In this document: one piece after another, positions 51,220 to 59,627 of the stretch
How positions within the stretch are numbered: position 1 is the stretch's first letter
Layout of the letters: each line of letters opens with the position of its first letter
DNA from: Sphingomonas donggukensis
Lineage (GTDB): Bacteria > Pseudomonadota > Alphaproteobacteria > Sphingomonadales > Sphingomonadaceae
Direction of reading: 5' to 3'
DNA length: 64,000 nt
NCBI RefSeq assembly: GCF_023674425.1
Contig: NZ_CP098401.1
Location: forward strand, 2,170,001-2,234,000
The notes under the pieces: generated by a model
Seen by the model: the letters and a program-made list of their open reading frames with translations, nothing else
Databases searched by the model: none
What the model was told of the DNA's origin: nothing
Program-made: the position numbers and the translations under genes

Positions 51220-52602
51220 CTATGCCAGCGCGAAGCCGATGCGCCGCGCGACCGGGTCTGCCGTCTCCAGCCGCACGCTGAGCCTGTCACCCGCCGCGAC
51301 TCCGCTGGCATCGACCCGCGCCAGCACCGGCAGGTCGCACAATTGCAGGCGCACGCCCTTCTCGTCGAGGTCGGTCGCGACCGCGGCGAACGTTTCGCCC
51401 ACGCGCCGCTCGAGCATCGCCGCCTCCGCCAGATCGACCACCGCGCGGTCGATCCGCCCGGCGCGCGCATCCGCCTTTGCCATCACCGCGGGCAGGCGCG
51501 CGAACGCCGCGGTCACCGCGTCGGGCACCGCCTGTCCGTTCGCGACCGCCAGCGCCGCCTGAACGACATAGCGGTCGGCCAGCCGGCGAAGGGGAGCTGT
51601 GGCATGGGCATAGGTCGCGGCGACCGCGGCGTGCCACGGCACCACGCCGGCACGGTACGCGGCATAGCCGGCGCCGTTGCCCGCGCGGCGGATCGCCAGC
51701 ATGAACGCCGCCTGCGCCGGGTCGGACGGATCGAGCGACGCCTCGAACGCGGCGAGCGTCGCCTCCGCGGGCCAGGCGAGGCCGAGGGCGCGGGCCGACT
51801 GGCGCAGCCGCGCGACCGCGCCGTCGTCCGGCCCCTCCATCACCCGGAACAGCCCGGTACCATGCGCCTGCAGCAGATCGGCGACCGCCATGTTGGTGGC
51901 GAGCGACAGCGCCGCATTCTGCGTCTCGGTCTCCAGCATCGGGCGGAAGGTGAGCGCGAAGCGGCCGTCGCCCTGCGCCACCACTTCCTGGTCCGGCGGG
52001 TCGACCCGCGCGGCGCCGCGACGCATCTCGGCATCGTGGATACGGCGCGAGAGGTCCGCGAAGCCTGCGGGCAGGTCGCCGGGAGTCGCGCGGTCGTAGG
52101 CGAGCTTCGCGCGGCTGCGGATCAGCGCGCGCTCCACCCCCTCGATCCGCACCGCGCCGTCGCTGGCAACCCGCGTGGTGAACACCACCGCCGGGCGCGG
52201 GCCATCGGGCAGCAGGCTCGCCGCGCCCTCGGCCAGCACCGGCGGATAGAGCCCGGCCTTGCCGTCGGGCAGGTACAGAGTCTCGCCGCGCGCCCACGCC
52301 TCTCCATCGACCGGATCGCCATCGGTCACGAACCACGCGACGTCGGCGATGGCATAGTGGAGCAGCAGGTCGCCGCCCGCCGCTTCGATCGCGAACGCTT
52401 GGTCGAGGTCGGTCGAGGTCGCCGGATCGAGCGTGACGAACGCCATGTCGGTGCGGTCGCGGTGCGCGGTCGGCGCGCGCCTGGCGGCCGCCTCGGCCGC
52501 CGCCAGCACGTCGGGCGGGAAGCCCACCGGCACCTGGAACTCGGCACGGATCGCGGCCAGGCCGGGGCCGAGCAGCTGGGCGGGGTCTGCGATCGCCTTC
52601 AT
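51220..52602 (-). CDS. RNB-domain ribonuclease (RNase II/R family)
   Basis: 460 aa from the ATG at 52602. The RNB catalytic core has TLDPATSTDLDQAFAI with the metal-binding aspartates and HYAIADVAWFV, plus AHATAPLRRLADRYV later. A C-terminal S1-like segment is short. Without the cold-shock domains of RNase II/R it is a shorter member, probably a 3'-5' exoribonuclease. It is divergent from trmB. Confidence 0.88.
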   Translation of the reverse strand: MKAIADPAQLLGPGLAAIRAEFQVPVGFPPDVLAAAEAAARRAPTAHRDRTDMAFVTLDPATSTDLDQAFAIEAAGGDLLLHYAIADVAWFVTDGDPVDGEAWARGETLYLPDGKAGLYPPVLAEGAASLLPDGPRPAVVFTTRVASDGAVRIEGVERALIRSRAKLAYDRATPGDLPAGFADLSRRIHDAEMRRGAARVDPPDQEVVAQGDGRFALTFRPMLETETQNAALSLATNMAVADLLQAHGTGLFRVMEGPDDGAVARLRQSARALGLAWPAEATLAAFEASLDPSDPAQAAFMLAIRRAGNGAGYAAYRAGVVPWHAAVAATYAHATAPLRRLADRYVVQAALAVANGQAVPDAVTAAFARLPAVMAKADARAGRIDRAVVDLAEAAMLERRVGETFAAVATDLDEKGVRLQLCDLPVLARVDASGVAAGDRLSVRLETADPVARRIGFALA

Positions 52603-52687
52603 CGCAGCCGGTGCTACACCAGCCGGGCGGGCACGCAAGCGCGCGCGGTTGCGCGGCACCCGCCATCCGCCTATCGCGCCTGCCGCG

Positions 52688-53368
52688 ATGATCGATCCCG
52701 CCACCCACCGCCAGCTCTATGGCCGCCGCCAGGGGCACAAGCTGCGCACCGGCCAGTCCGCGCTGGTCGAGACTTTGTTGCCCCAAGTCGCGGTACCCGA
52801 AACCGGCGCGCTCGATGCCGGGCGGCTGTTCGGGCGCGACTGCCCCCTGGAGCTGGAGATCGGGTTCGGCGCGGGCGAGCATCTGGCGGGCCAGGCGGCG
52901 ATGCGGCCCGACCACGGCTTCATCGGCTGCGAACCGTTCCTGAACGGCGTCGTCGGCGCGCTCAACCACATCCGCGACGAGGCGCTCGACAACGTCCGCC
53001 TGCACATGGGCAACGCCATCGACGTGATCGACCGGCTGCCCGACGCCAGCCTGACGCGCGTCTATCTGCTCCATCCCGATCCCTGGCCCAAGCAGCGCCA
53101 CGCCAAGCGCCGCATGGTCAACGACGGCCCGCTCGACCTGATCGCCGCGAAGCTGATGCCGGGCGCCGAATTCCGCCTCGGCACCGACGACCCGACCTAT
53201 TGCGCGCACGCGATGATGGTGATGAACCGCCGCCGCGATTTCGCGTGGCAGGCGCAAGAGGCCAGCGACTTTCTGACCCGCCCCGGCGACTGGCCCGAAA
53301 CCCGCTACGAACGCAAGGCGCGGCGGCAGAGGCACGAGGTCTGGTATTTCAGATATGTCAGGCTCTGA
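52688..53368 (+). CDS. trmB: tRNA (guanine46-N7)-methyltransferase
   Basis: 226 aa. ELEIGFGAGEHLAGQA is the SAM-binding site, IGCEPFLNGVV the second, and LLHPDPWPKQRHAKRRMV the signature catalytic loop. It makes m7G46 in tRNA. Start chosen at the ATG at 52688. It runs with rluE and rlmJ on the plus strand, a cluster of RNA-modification genes. Confidence 0.96.
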   Translation: MIDPATHRQLYGRRQGHKLRTGQSALVETLLPQVAVPETGALDAGRLFGRDCPLELEIGFGAGEHLAGQAAMRPDHGFIGCEPFLNGVVGALNHIRDEALDNVRLHMGNAIDVIDRLPDASLTRVYLLHPDPWPKQRHAKRRMVNDGPLDLIAAKLMPGAEFRLGTDDPTYCAHAMMVMNRRRDFAWQAQEASDFLTRPGDWPETRYERKARRQRHEVWYFRYVRL

Positions 53369-53420
53369 TCGCCGTTCGCCCATTGGAAGACGTGCCGCCG
53401 CCGAGCGATAGGAGTTCAGG

Positions 53421-53981
53421 ATGACCCGGCTGCTCCTGTTCAACAAACCCTTCGGCGTCCTGTCGCAGTTCACCGACCGCGGATCGCCGACGGTGCGGTC
53501 GACCCTGTCGGAATTCATCGCGGTAAAGGGCGTCTATCCCGCCGGCAGGCTCGATCGGGACAGCGAGGGCCTGATGCTGTTGTGCGACGACGGGCGGCTG
53601 CAGGCGCGCATTGCCGATCCGCGATTCAAGATGCCCAAGACCTATCTCGTGCAGGTCGAGGGCGATCCGCAGGAACCGGAACTGGAGCGCCTGCGCCAGG
53701 GCGTCCGGCTCAACGATGGCATGACCCTGCCTGCCGATGTCGCTCGCATCGATGCGCCGGACCTGTGGCTGCGCGATCCGCCGATACGCCAGCGCAAGCT
53801 CATCCCCGACAGCTGGCTGACGATCACCATCCGCGAAGGGCGCAACCGGCAGGTGCGCCGGATGACGGCGGCGGTCGGCTTGCCTACGCTCAGGCTGGTC
53901 CGCTGGTCGGTCGGCGAATGGACCGTCGCCGGGATCGCCCCGGGCGCGTTCGAGCTGTTGTCCAATCCGCCAGGATTCTGA
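53421..53981 (+). CDS. rluE: 23S rRNA pseudouridine2457 synthase
   Basis: 186 aa. [17 protein letters not shown] opens the domain and [14 protein letters not shown] carries the catalytic aspartate. The small size and absent S4 domain are those of Rlu[16 protein letters not shown] is the RluB/E/F motif. It is 52 bp after trmB and 6 bp before rlmJ, likely one transcript. Confidence 0.93.
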   Translation: MTRLLLFNKPFGVLSQFTDRGSPTVRSTLSEFIAVKGVYPAGRLDRDSEGLMLLCDDGRLQARIADPRFKMPKTYLVQVEGDPQEPELERLRQGVRLNDGMTLPADVARIDAPDLWLRDPPIRQRKLIPDSWLTITIREGRNRQVRRMTAAVGLPTLRLVRWSVGEWTVAGIAPGAFELLSNPPGF

Positions 53982-53987
53982 ATTTCC

Positions 53988-54818
53988 GTGAATTATCGCC
54001 ATTCCTTCCATGCCGGCAACAGCGCCGATGTCGTCAAGCACAGCCTGCTGATCGCGCTCGTCCGGGCGTTGCAGCAGAAACCGGGCGCGCTGACCCTGAT
54101 CGACACCCACGCCGGCTGCGGGCTCTACGACCTTGGCGGCGAGCAGGCCGGGCGCACCGGCGAAGCCGAGCAGGGCTTGCTGCGGGCCTTTGCCGACGCG
54201 AACCCCGTGCTGGACGACTACCGCGCCGCCGTGCAGGCGGTGAATGTCGCGGCGGAGCCGCGCCTGTACCCCGGCTCGCCGCAGTTTTTGGCGCAGCTGC
54301 TGCGCCCGCAGGACGTGCTGATCCTCAATGAAAAGCATCCCGAGGACGCGCAGGCGCTGCGCCGCGCGATGCGCGATACGCCCGCCGCCGTGCATCAGCG
54401 CGATGCCTATGAGCTGTGGCTCGCGATGCTTCCGACCCGCACGGCCCGCGGCGTGGTGGTGGTCGATCCGCCCTACGAGCAGACCGACGAACGCGACCGC
54501 ATCACCGCCACGCTCGCCGCGGCGCACCGCAAATGGGCGCATGGCGTGACGGTCATCTGGTATCCGCTGAAGGACCGCGCGGCGCATCGGCGGTGGAAGG
54601 ACAGTCTGCGCAAGCTCGGCATCCCGAAATTCCTGGTCGTCGAGCATTGGCTGTACGATGCCGACCAGCCCGGCATCTACAACGGCGCGGGGCTGTTCAT
54701 CGTCAACCCGCCCTACGCCTTCACCCAAGCGCTGCCACCGCTGCTCGAAGCGAGCCGCGCCGCGCTGGCGCCGGAGGGGCATCGGGGCGCGATCACCGCC
54801 GATTGGCTGAACGATTAA
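53988..54818 (+). CDS. rlmJ: 23S rRNA (adenine2030-N6)-methyltransferase
   Basis: 276 aa. MNYRHSFHAGNSADVVKH is the family's conserved start, LIDTHAGCGLYDL the SAM site and VVVDPPYEQ the catalytic motif. RlmJ makes m6A2030 in 23S rRNA. It follows rluE by six bp. The opening codon is GTG. Confidence 0.96.
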   Translation: MNYRHSFHAGNSADVVKHSLLIALVRALQQKPGALTLIDTHAGCGLYDLGGEQAGRTGEAEQGLLRAFADANPVLDDYRAAVQAVNVAAEPRLYPGSPQFLAQLLRPQDVLILNEKHPEDAQALRRAMRDTPAAVHQRDAYELWLAMLPTRTARGVVVVDPPYEQTDERDRITATLAAAHRKWAHGVTVIWYPLKDRAAHRRWKDSLRKLGIPKFLVVEHWLYDADQPGIYNGAGLFIVNPPYAFTQALPPLLEASRAALAPEGHRGAITADWLND

Positions 54819-54835
54819 AGCCGCAAGCGTCGGCG

Positions 54836-56128
54836 CTAGAGTACGTAGCGGCTAAGGTCGGTGTTGCGCGCGATTCCGGCCAGTTGCGCCTCGACATAGG
54901 CCGCGTCGATCGTGACGCTCGTGCCGCTGCGGTCCTCGGCCTCGAAGCTGACGTCCTCCAGCAGCTTTTCCATCACCGTCTGCAACCGCCGCGCGCCGAT
55001 GTTTTCGATCTCGCCGTTCACTTCCGCGGCGATGCGGGCGACCGCGCGGATACCGTCCGGGGTGAAGTTCACCTCCACCCCCTCGGTGCCGAGCAACGCA
55101 CGATATTGTTCGGGGAGCGACGCCTTGGTCTCCGACAGGATCGCGACGAAATCATCCTCGCTCAGACCCTTCAGCTCGACCCGGATCGGCAGGCGGCCCT
55201 GGAGTTCCGGCAGCAGGTCGCTGGGCTTGGCGACATGGAACGCGCCGCTGGCGATGAACAGGATATGGTCGGTCTTCATCGGCCCGTATTTGGTGGCGAC
55301 CGTCGTGCCCTCGATCAAGGGCAGCAGGTCGCGCTGGACGCCTTCGCGGCTGACCGATCCGCCACGCACGTCGCTGACCGCGATCTTGTCGATCTCGTCG
55401 AGGAAGACGATGCCGTTCGCCTCGGCGTCGGCAAGCGCGGTGCGGCTGACCTCGTCCTGGTCGAGGCGCTTGTCGGCCTCCTCCTCGACCAGCTTCTCCC
55501 ACGCGGCATGGACGTTCAGCTTGCGGCGCTTCAATTGCGGGCCGCCGAAGCCCTTCATCATCTCGCCAAGGTTTATCATCTGCGGGCCGGCACCCGGGAT
55601 CTCGAACGGTGCCGCCGAAGCAGCCTCCAGCTCGATCTCGATCTCGGTGGTGTCGAGGTGGCCCTCGTTCAGGCGTTGCCGGAACGCCTCGCGCGTCGCC
55701 GCGCTCGAATCCTTGCCGGTCAGCGCGTCGAGCAGGCGCGTCATCGCCGCAGCCTCGGCCTTGTCCTTCACCGCCAGGCGGCGGCGTTCGCGCTCCAGGC
55801 GGATCGCTTCCTCGACCAGATCGCGCGCGATCTGCTCGACGTCGCGACCGACATAGCCGACCTCGGTAAACTTGGTCGCCTCGACCTTCACGAACGGCGC
55901 ATCGGCGAGCTTGGCCAGGCGGCGGCTGATCTCGGTCTTGCCGCAGCCGGTCGGGCCGATCATCAGGATGTTCTTCGGCGACACCTCGTCGCGCAGATCG
56001 GCGCCGAGCTGCTGGCGGCGCCAGCGGTTGCGCAGCGCGACGGCGACCGCGCGCTTGGCATCGGCCTGGCCGATGATGTGCGCGTCGAGTGCGCGGACGA
56101 TGGCTTTGGGGGTGAGGGTGTCGGTCAT
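54836..56128 (-). CDS. hslU: HslU ATPase of the HslUV protease
   Basis: 430 aa. Walker A is [17 protein letters not shown] and Walker [14 protein letters not shown]; the C-terminus ends in the TDLSRYVL tail that docks into HslV. It unfolds substrate for the HslV proteolytic chamber. hslV is upstream on the same strand with a REP-like element in the 100-bp gap, so it is an operon interrupted by an extra palindrome. Confidence 0.97.
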   Translation of the reverse strand: MTDTLTPKAIVRALDAHIIGQADAKRAVAVALRNRWRRQQLGADLRDEVSPKNILMIGPTGCGKTEISRRLAKLADAPFVKVEATKFTEVGYVGRDVEQIARDLVEEAIRLERERRRLAVKDKAEAAAMTRLLDALTGKDSSAATREAFRQRLNEGHLDTTEIEIELEAASAAPFEIPGAGPQMINLGEMMKGFGGPQLKRRKLNVHAAWEKLVEEEADKRLDQDEVSRTALADAEANGIVFLDEIDKIAVSDVRGGSVSREGVQRDLLPLIEGTTVATKYGPMKTDHILFIASGAFHVAKPSDLLPELQGRLPIRVELKGLSEDDFVAILSETKASLPEQYRALLGTEGVEVNFTPDGIRAVARIAAEVNGEIENIGARRLQTVMEKLLEDVSFEAEDRSGTSVTIDAAYVEAQLAGIARNTDLSRYVL

Positions 56129-56143
56129 ACCATTCTTTTCGTC

Positions 56144-56217
56144 ATCCCAGCGAAGGCTGGGATCTCGTGCGGCGAGCGCACGCTTCGTTACCGGGAGACC
56201 CCAACGTTCGCTGGGGT
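56144..56217. repeat. REP-like element between hslV and hslU
   Basis: ATCCCAGCGAAGGCTGGGAT (56144-56163) and ACCCCAACGTTCGCTGGGGT (56198-56217) are two palindromes in the hslV-hslU gap. They belong to the same class as those at 8286-8348. Confidence 0.75.
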
Positions 56218-56228
56218 GAGGGAATTAT

Positions 56229-56780
<552 letters not shown>

Positions 56781-56922
56781 GTGCGGGGATATGGGGGGCG
56801 GGGGCGGGGGCTATCAAGGGTGGCGAGCGCAGTGGTGAGCCGGACGCCCTTTCCCCACGCCACGCCGTCAGCGAAGCCGGCTATGCTGGCTCCGCTGCCC
56901 GCCGTGGCGGCTCCGGGATTTG

Positions 56923-57342
56923 CTAACGCAAATCGCCGGGCGCCCGCGATTTCCCCCATTCCCTCGCCACCGTGTACCCGAGATACCCCGTGCCGAAGAG
57001 CGCGTAGAGCGGTTCCGGGATGCCGGCGAGATAGGCGTTCATGCCCTTGGCGATCGCTTCCGCCGCCGCCGGGCGCACTGCCGCGATCAGGCCCATCGGG
57101 ATCGACCACAAAAGCAGCGCGTACATCACGTACAGGAACGACGGGCGCGCGCGGCTGGTCCAGGGGTCGGCGGACTGCGCCTCCGCCAGGACGCCGGCCA
57201 TCTGCGCCTTCACCCGCTCCATTTCCTGCCCGCCCTCCAGCTTCAGCAGCTCCAGCTTGGCGGCATCGCGCGCCTTCGGATCGGGAATGATCTTGTCGAG
57301 CAGCCCCGCCACCGGCCCGATCACGCCATCGATGATACCCAT
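56923..57342 (-). CDS. holin-family membrane protein
   Basis: 139 aa from the ATG at 57342. An amphipathic start (VIGPVAGLLDKIIPD) and a charged helix (ARDAAKLELLKLEGGQEMER) precede two or three membrane segments (FLYVMYALLLWSIPMGLIAA and EPLYALFGTGYLGYTVA). This is the layout of the phage-type holin family common in alphaproteobacteria. It lies 50 bp after the muramidase gene on the same strand. A two-gene lysis unit outside a prophage is often linked to a gene-transfer-agent or protein-release function. Confidence 0.75.
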   Translation of the reverse strand: MGIIDGVIGPVAGLLDKIIPDPKARDAAKLELLKLEGGQEMERVKAQMAGVLAEAQSADPWTSRARPSFLYVMYALLLWSIPMGLIAAVRPAAAEAIAKGMNAYLAGIPEPLYALFGTGYLGYTVAREWGKSRAPGDLR

Positions 57343-57391
57343 AGCAATACCCCCTTCTTCCCTCGCGAAAGTTGACAAAGTTGACGCCCGA

Positions 57392-57943
57392 TCAGGGGGC
57401 TGCCGAACCGATCCGGTTTGCGATCCAGCCGTACAGGAATGCCTCGTTGGCGGGCCGCGTCTCGGCCAGGCGGATGTAGCGTTCGCCCTGCAGCGCCTCG
57501 ATCGCCTTCAGCAGCACGCCTTCGCCCGCCGGCGAACGGCGGCGCAGATAGGCGTCGAGCGCGGCGAGCGTACGCGGGCCGACCTTGCCGTCGGCGGTGA
57601 TGTCGGGGAAATCACTGGCGCCGCGGTTGAGCGCGTTCAGGGCGCGCTGAAGAAACCCGGTCGCGACCGCCGGCCCCATGTTGACGCCGGTGTCGAACAG
57701 TTCGGCGGCGATCGCGGGCGCGCGCTCGGCGATGCGGTCGTAGCCGGGGCGGAGCCAGTACATGCGGCGATACACCGACACCGCATCGGCACGCGGATAG
57801 ACCCGCATGTCGCCGGCGTAGCCGTGCGCGCGGGCGACCCGCTCGGTCACGCCCCAGCGCGTCGCGCCGCCGCGATCGGCGGGATGGTCGCTATAGCCGC
57901 CTTCGCGACCGATGACCGAATCGATAAGTTGCGTGATGTCCAT
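57392..57943 (-). CDS. GH108 muramidase (endolysin-like)
   Basis: 183 aa. The GH108 site is IGREGGYSDHPADRGGATRWGV with the catalytic glutamate, and the C-terminal peptidoglycan-binding domain contains ADGKVGPRTLAALDAYL. The start was trimmed to MDITQLID. No signal peptide, so export must be through the holin next door. It hydrolyses peptidoglycan. Confidence 0.9.
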   Translation of the reverse strand: MDITQLIDSVIGREGGYSDHPADRGGATRWGVTERVARAHGYAGDMRVYPRADAVSVYRRMYWLRPGYDRIAERAPAIAAELFDTGVNMGPAVATGFLQRALNALNRGASDFPDITADGKVGPRTLAALDAYLRRRSPAGEGVLLKAIEALQGERYIRLAETRPANEAFLYGWIANRIGSAAP

Positions 57944-57997
57944 GCCGCCCTCCGTTGAGGGCAAGCCATCTAACCGTATTGGTTCGTGTAGGACAGC

Positions 57998-58035
57998 AAA
58001 AAGGCGGCACCGGTTTGACCGGCGCCGCCTTGTTT
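57998..58035 (-). terminator. terminator of the glycine-zipper lipoprotein gene
   Basis: On the minus strand AAGGCGGCGCCGG pairs with CCGGTGCCGCCTT and is followed by TTT, 16 bp after the lipoprotein stop. Confidence 0.75.
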
Positions 58036-58050
58036 CGCTCTGTCAGCCGA

Positions 58051-58464
58051 TCAGCGGCAGCGCACGTTGTTGCGGTCGACCGAGCTGCCGATCGCCGCAC
58101 CCGCGGCACCGCCCAGCAGCGCACCCAGCAGGCCCGAATTGCCCGGCGCGATCGCGGCGCCCAGCGCGCCGCCGGCGATACCGCCGACGATCAGACCGGT
58201 CGTGCCGTCGTTGCGGCGGCAGTAATAGCGCCCGTCCTGGCCGACATAGACGCGGTCGTTGTTCGACAGGCGGCGCTCGCGATAGCGCGGATTGTCGACA
58301 TAATACCGCTCGGCATAATAGCCATTATAGGCGGGATCGGGGCGATTATAGTCGTAGCTGCTGTAGGTGCGATAGCGCGGATCGACACCATAGCCGTCGC
58401 CGTAGTTGCTGCAGCCGGCCACCATCGTCGCCGCGGCCACCGCCGCGAGGGTCACAATACGCAT
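58051..58464 (-). CDS. glycine-zipper 2TM lipoprotein
   Basis: 137 aa from the ATG at 58464. Signal with lipobox (ATMVAGC), a Tyr/Asn/Arg-rich middle (YSSYDYNRPDPAYNGYYAER), then the glycine-zipper pair GLIVGGIAGGALGAAIA and LGALLGGAAGAAIGSSV. Such proteins are outer-membrane-associated in proteobacteria, related to the 17-kDa antigen/RcnB-type surface lipoproteins. Function unknown. Confidence 0.82.
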   Translation of the reverse strand: MRIVTLAAVAAATMVAGCSNYGDGYGVDPRYRTYSSYDYNRPDPAYNGYYAERYYVDNPRYRERRLSNNDRVYVGQDGRYYCRRNDGTTGLIVGGIAGGALGAAIAPGNSGLLGALLGGAAGAAIGSSVDRNNVRCR

Positions 58465-58561
58465 GAGATCACTCCTCCTGTTCGCCCCCATCCTCGCCCA
58501 ATGCGCCGTCGCGGAGAAAGTTGCGTATCCGACATGATTGTCGGCAGGGGAGCCGCGCGGA

Positions 58562-59017
58562 TCAGCCGCGAACCAGCATCATCCTCGCGCTCGCACCATC
58601 CAGGCCACCCACGACGACGCGGTACTCGCCCGGCGTCAGCGTGAAGCGGACGACCTTGCGGATGCCCGAACACGCCGGCCCGTGGCCGTGCGCGGTCGAT
58701 GCCAGCGCGGTGCGATTGCCGACACTGTAGAGGTCGATCCACCCCTTCGCCCCCAGCGCGATGCCGTAGGTGCCGGGCGCCTTCACCGTGAAGGTGGCAA
58801 TCGCCATCCGCCCCGGCTGCTTCGGCAGCGGCACGTCGGCAAGGCGGATGGTGGCGGGGTCCATCGTCGCCACCGTCACCGCCTTCATCGACCCAAGGTC
58901 GGTGGCCGACGCCGACCAGCCGGCCAGCTCAGCGGGCAACGCCGCGGGCGTGGCGGGACAGGCGGGCGCCGACGGGGCGGCGGCGGCCTGGGCGAGAAGC
59001 AGGGCGGCGAGGATCAT
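58562..59017 (-). CDS. secreted small protein, unknown
   Basis: 151 aa. A signal peptide (ILAALLLAQAAAAPSA) precedes a beta-rich domain with two cysteines (PACPATPAAL and GPACSGIRKV) and motifs VKAPGTYGIALGAKGWIDLY and FTLTPGEYRVVVGG. It overlaps the GNAT gene stop by 4 bp, so both are coupled. Probably a periplasmic homotetramer-type or carbohydrate-binding-like fold; no function assigned. Confidence 0.75.
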   Translation of the reverse strand: MILAALLLAQAAAAPSAPACPATPAALPAELAGWSASATDLGSMKAVTVATMDPATIRLADVPLPKQPGRMAIATFTVKAPGTYGIALGAKGWIDLYSVGNRTALASTAHGHGPACSGIRKVVRFTLTPGEYRVVVGGLDGASARMMLVRG

Positions 59018-59541
59018 GCGCCCGGTGTAGCCGCGAAATCCGCGGGGACAAACAGGATCACGTCGTGGTCGGCGCCTGGCAACCGCATCGGCCGGTCGGC
59101 GACTAGGCCCAGGCGCTGGAGGATCGCGATCGAGCGCACATTGCCCGGGCTGACGATCGCGACGACCGGCGCGATCCCCCGCGCCGCCGCCCAGTCGAGC
59201 ACGGCGCGCGCCGCCTCGAGCGCCACGCCCCGCCCGCGCGCGGCGGGCAGGAATGCGTAGCCCAGGTCGATGTGCGCCAGGCCCGGCCGATCGACGAGTC
59301 CGGCCATGCCGAGCCACTCGCCGCTCGCCCGATCGACCACCGCGAACATGCCGAAGCCGTCGCGGGCATAGCCCGGCAAGAACCGCTCGGCGATCGCGAC
59401 CTCGGCATCGGCCAGCGTCGCAACCCCGCGGTCGCCGATCTGCGCCAGGAAATCGGCGTCGGTCAGCAGCGCGTGGATGTGCGGGGCGTCGCCGGGCTCG
59501 ATATGGCGCAGGGTCAGCCGCTCGGTACGGGTCACGATCAT
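59014..59541 (-). CDS. GNAT acetyltransferase (RimJ/RimL type)
   Basis: 175 aa. RLTLRHIEPGDAPHIHALL opens the domain, GYAFLPAARGRGVALEAARA is the acetyl-CoA loop (R/Q-x-x-G-x-G/A), and NVRSIAILQRLGL the conserved helix. It acetylates an N-terminal or small-molecule amine. Coupled to the secreted protein downstream. Confidence 0.88.
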   Translation of the reverse strand: MIVTRTERLTLRHIEPGDAPHIHALLTDADFLAQIGDRGVATLADAEVAIAERFLPGYARDGFGMFAVVDRASGEWLGMAGLVDRPGLAHIDLGYAFLPAARGRGVALEAARAVLDWAAARGIAPVVAIVSPGNVRSIAILQRLGLVADRPMRLPGADHDVILFVPADFAATPGA

Positions 59542-59627
59542 GCCACGACTTTAGCCTCGGGCATGACGGCGCGCGAGGGGTGCAAAGCCCCTTTCCCCGC
59601 CCCGCGCGAACCCCGATATGGACGTCC

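Noticed and set aside
51287-53518. 743-codon minus-strand frame over the RNB ribonuclease and trmB
   Set aside because: Composition is shadow-like; the real RNB and TrmB frames carry all motifs.
56923-57943. Prophage
   Set aside because: Only holin and muramidase genes; flanks are hslV and a lipoprotein gene.
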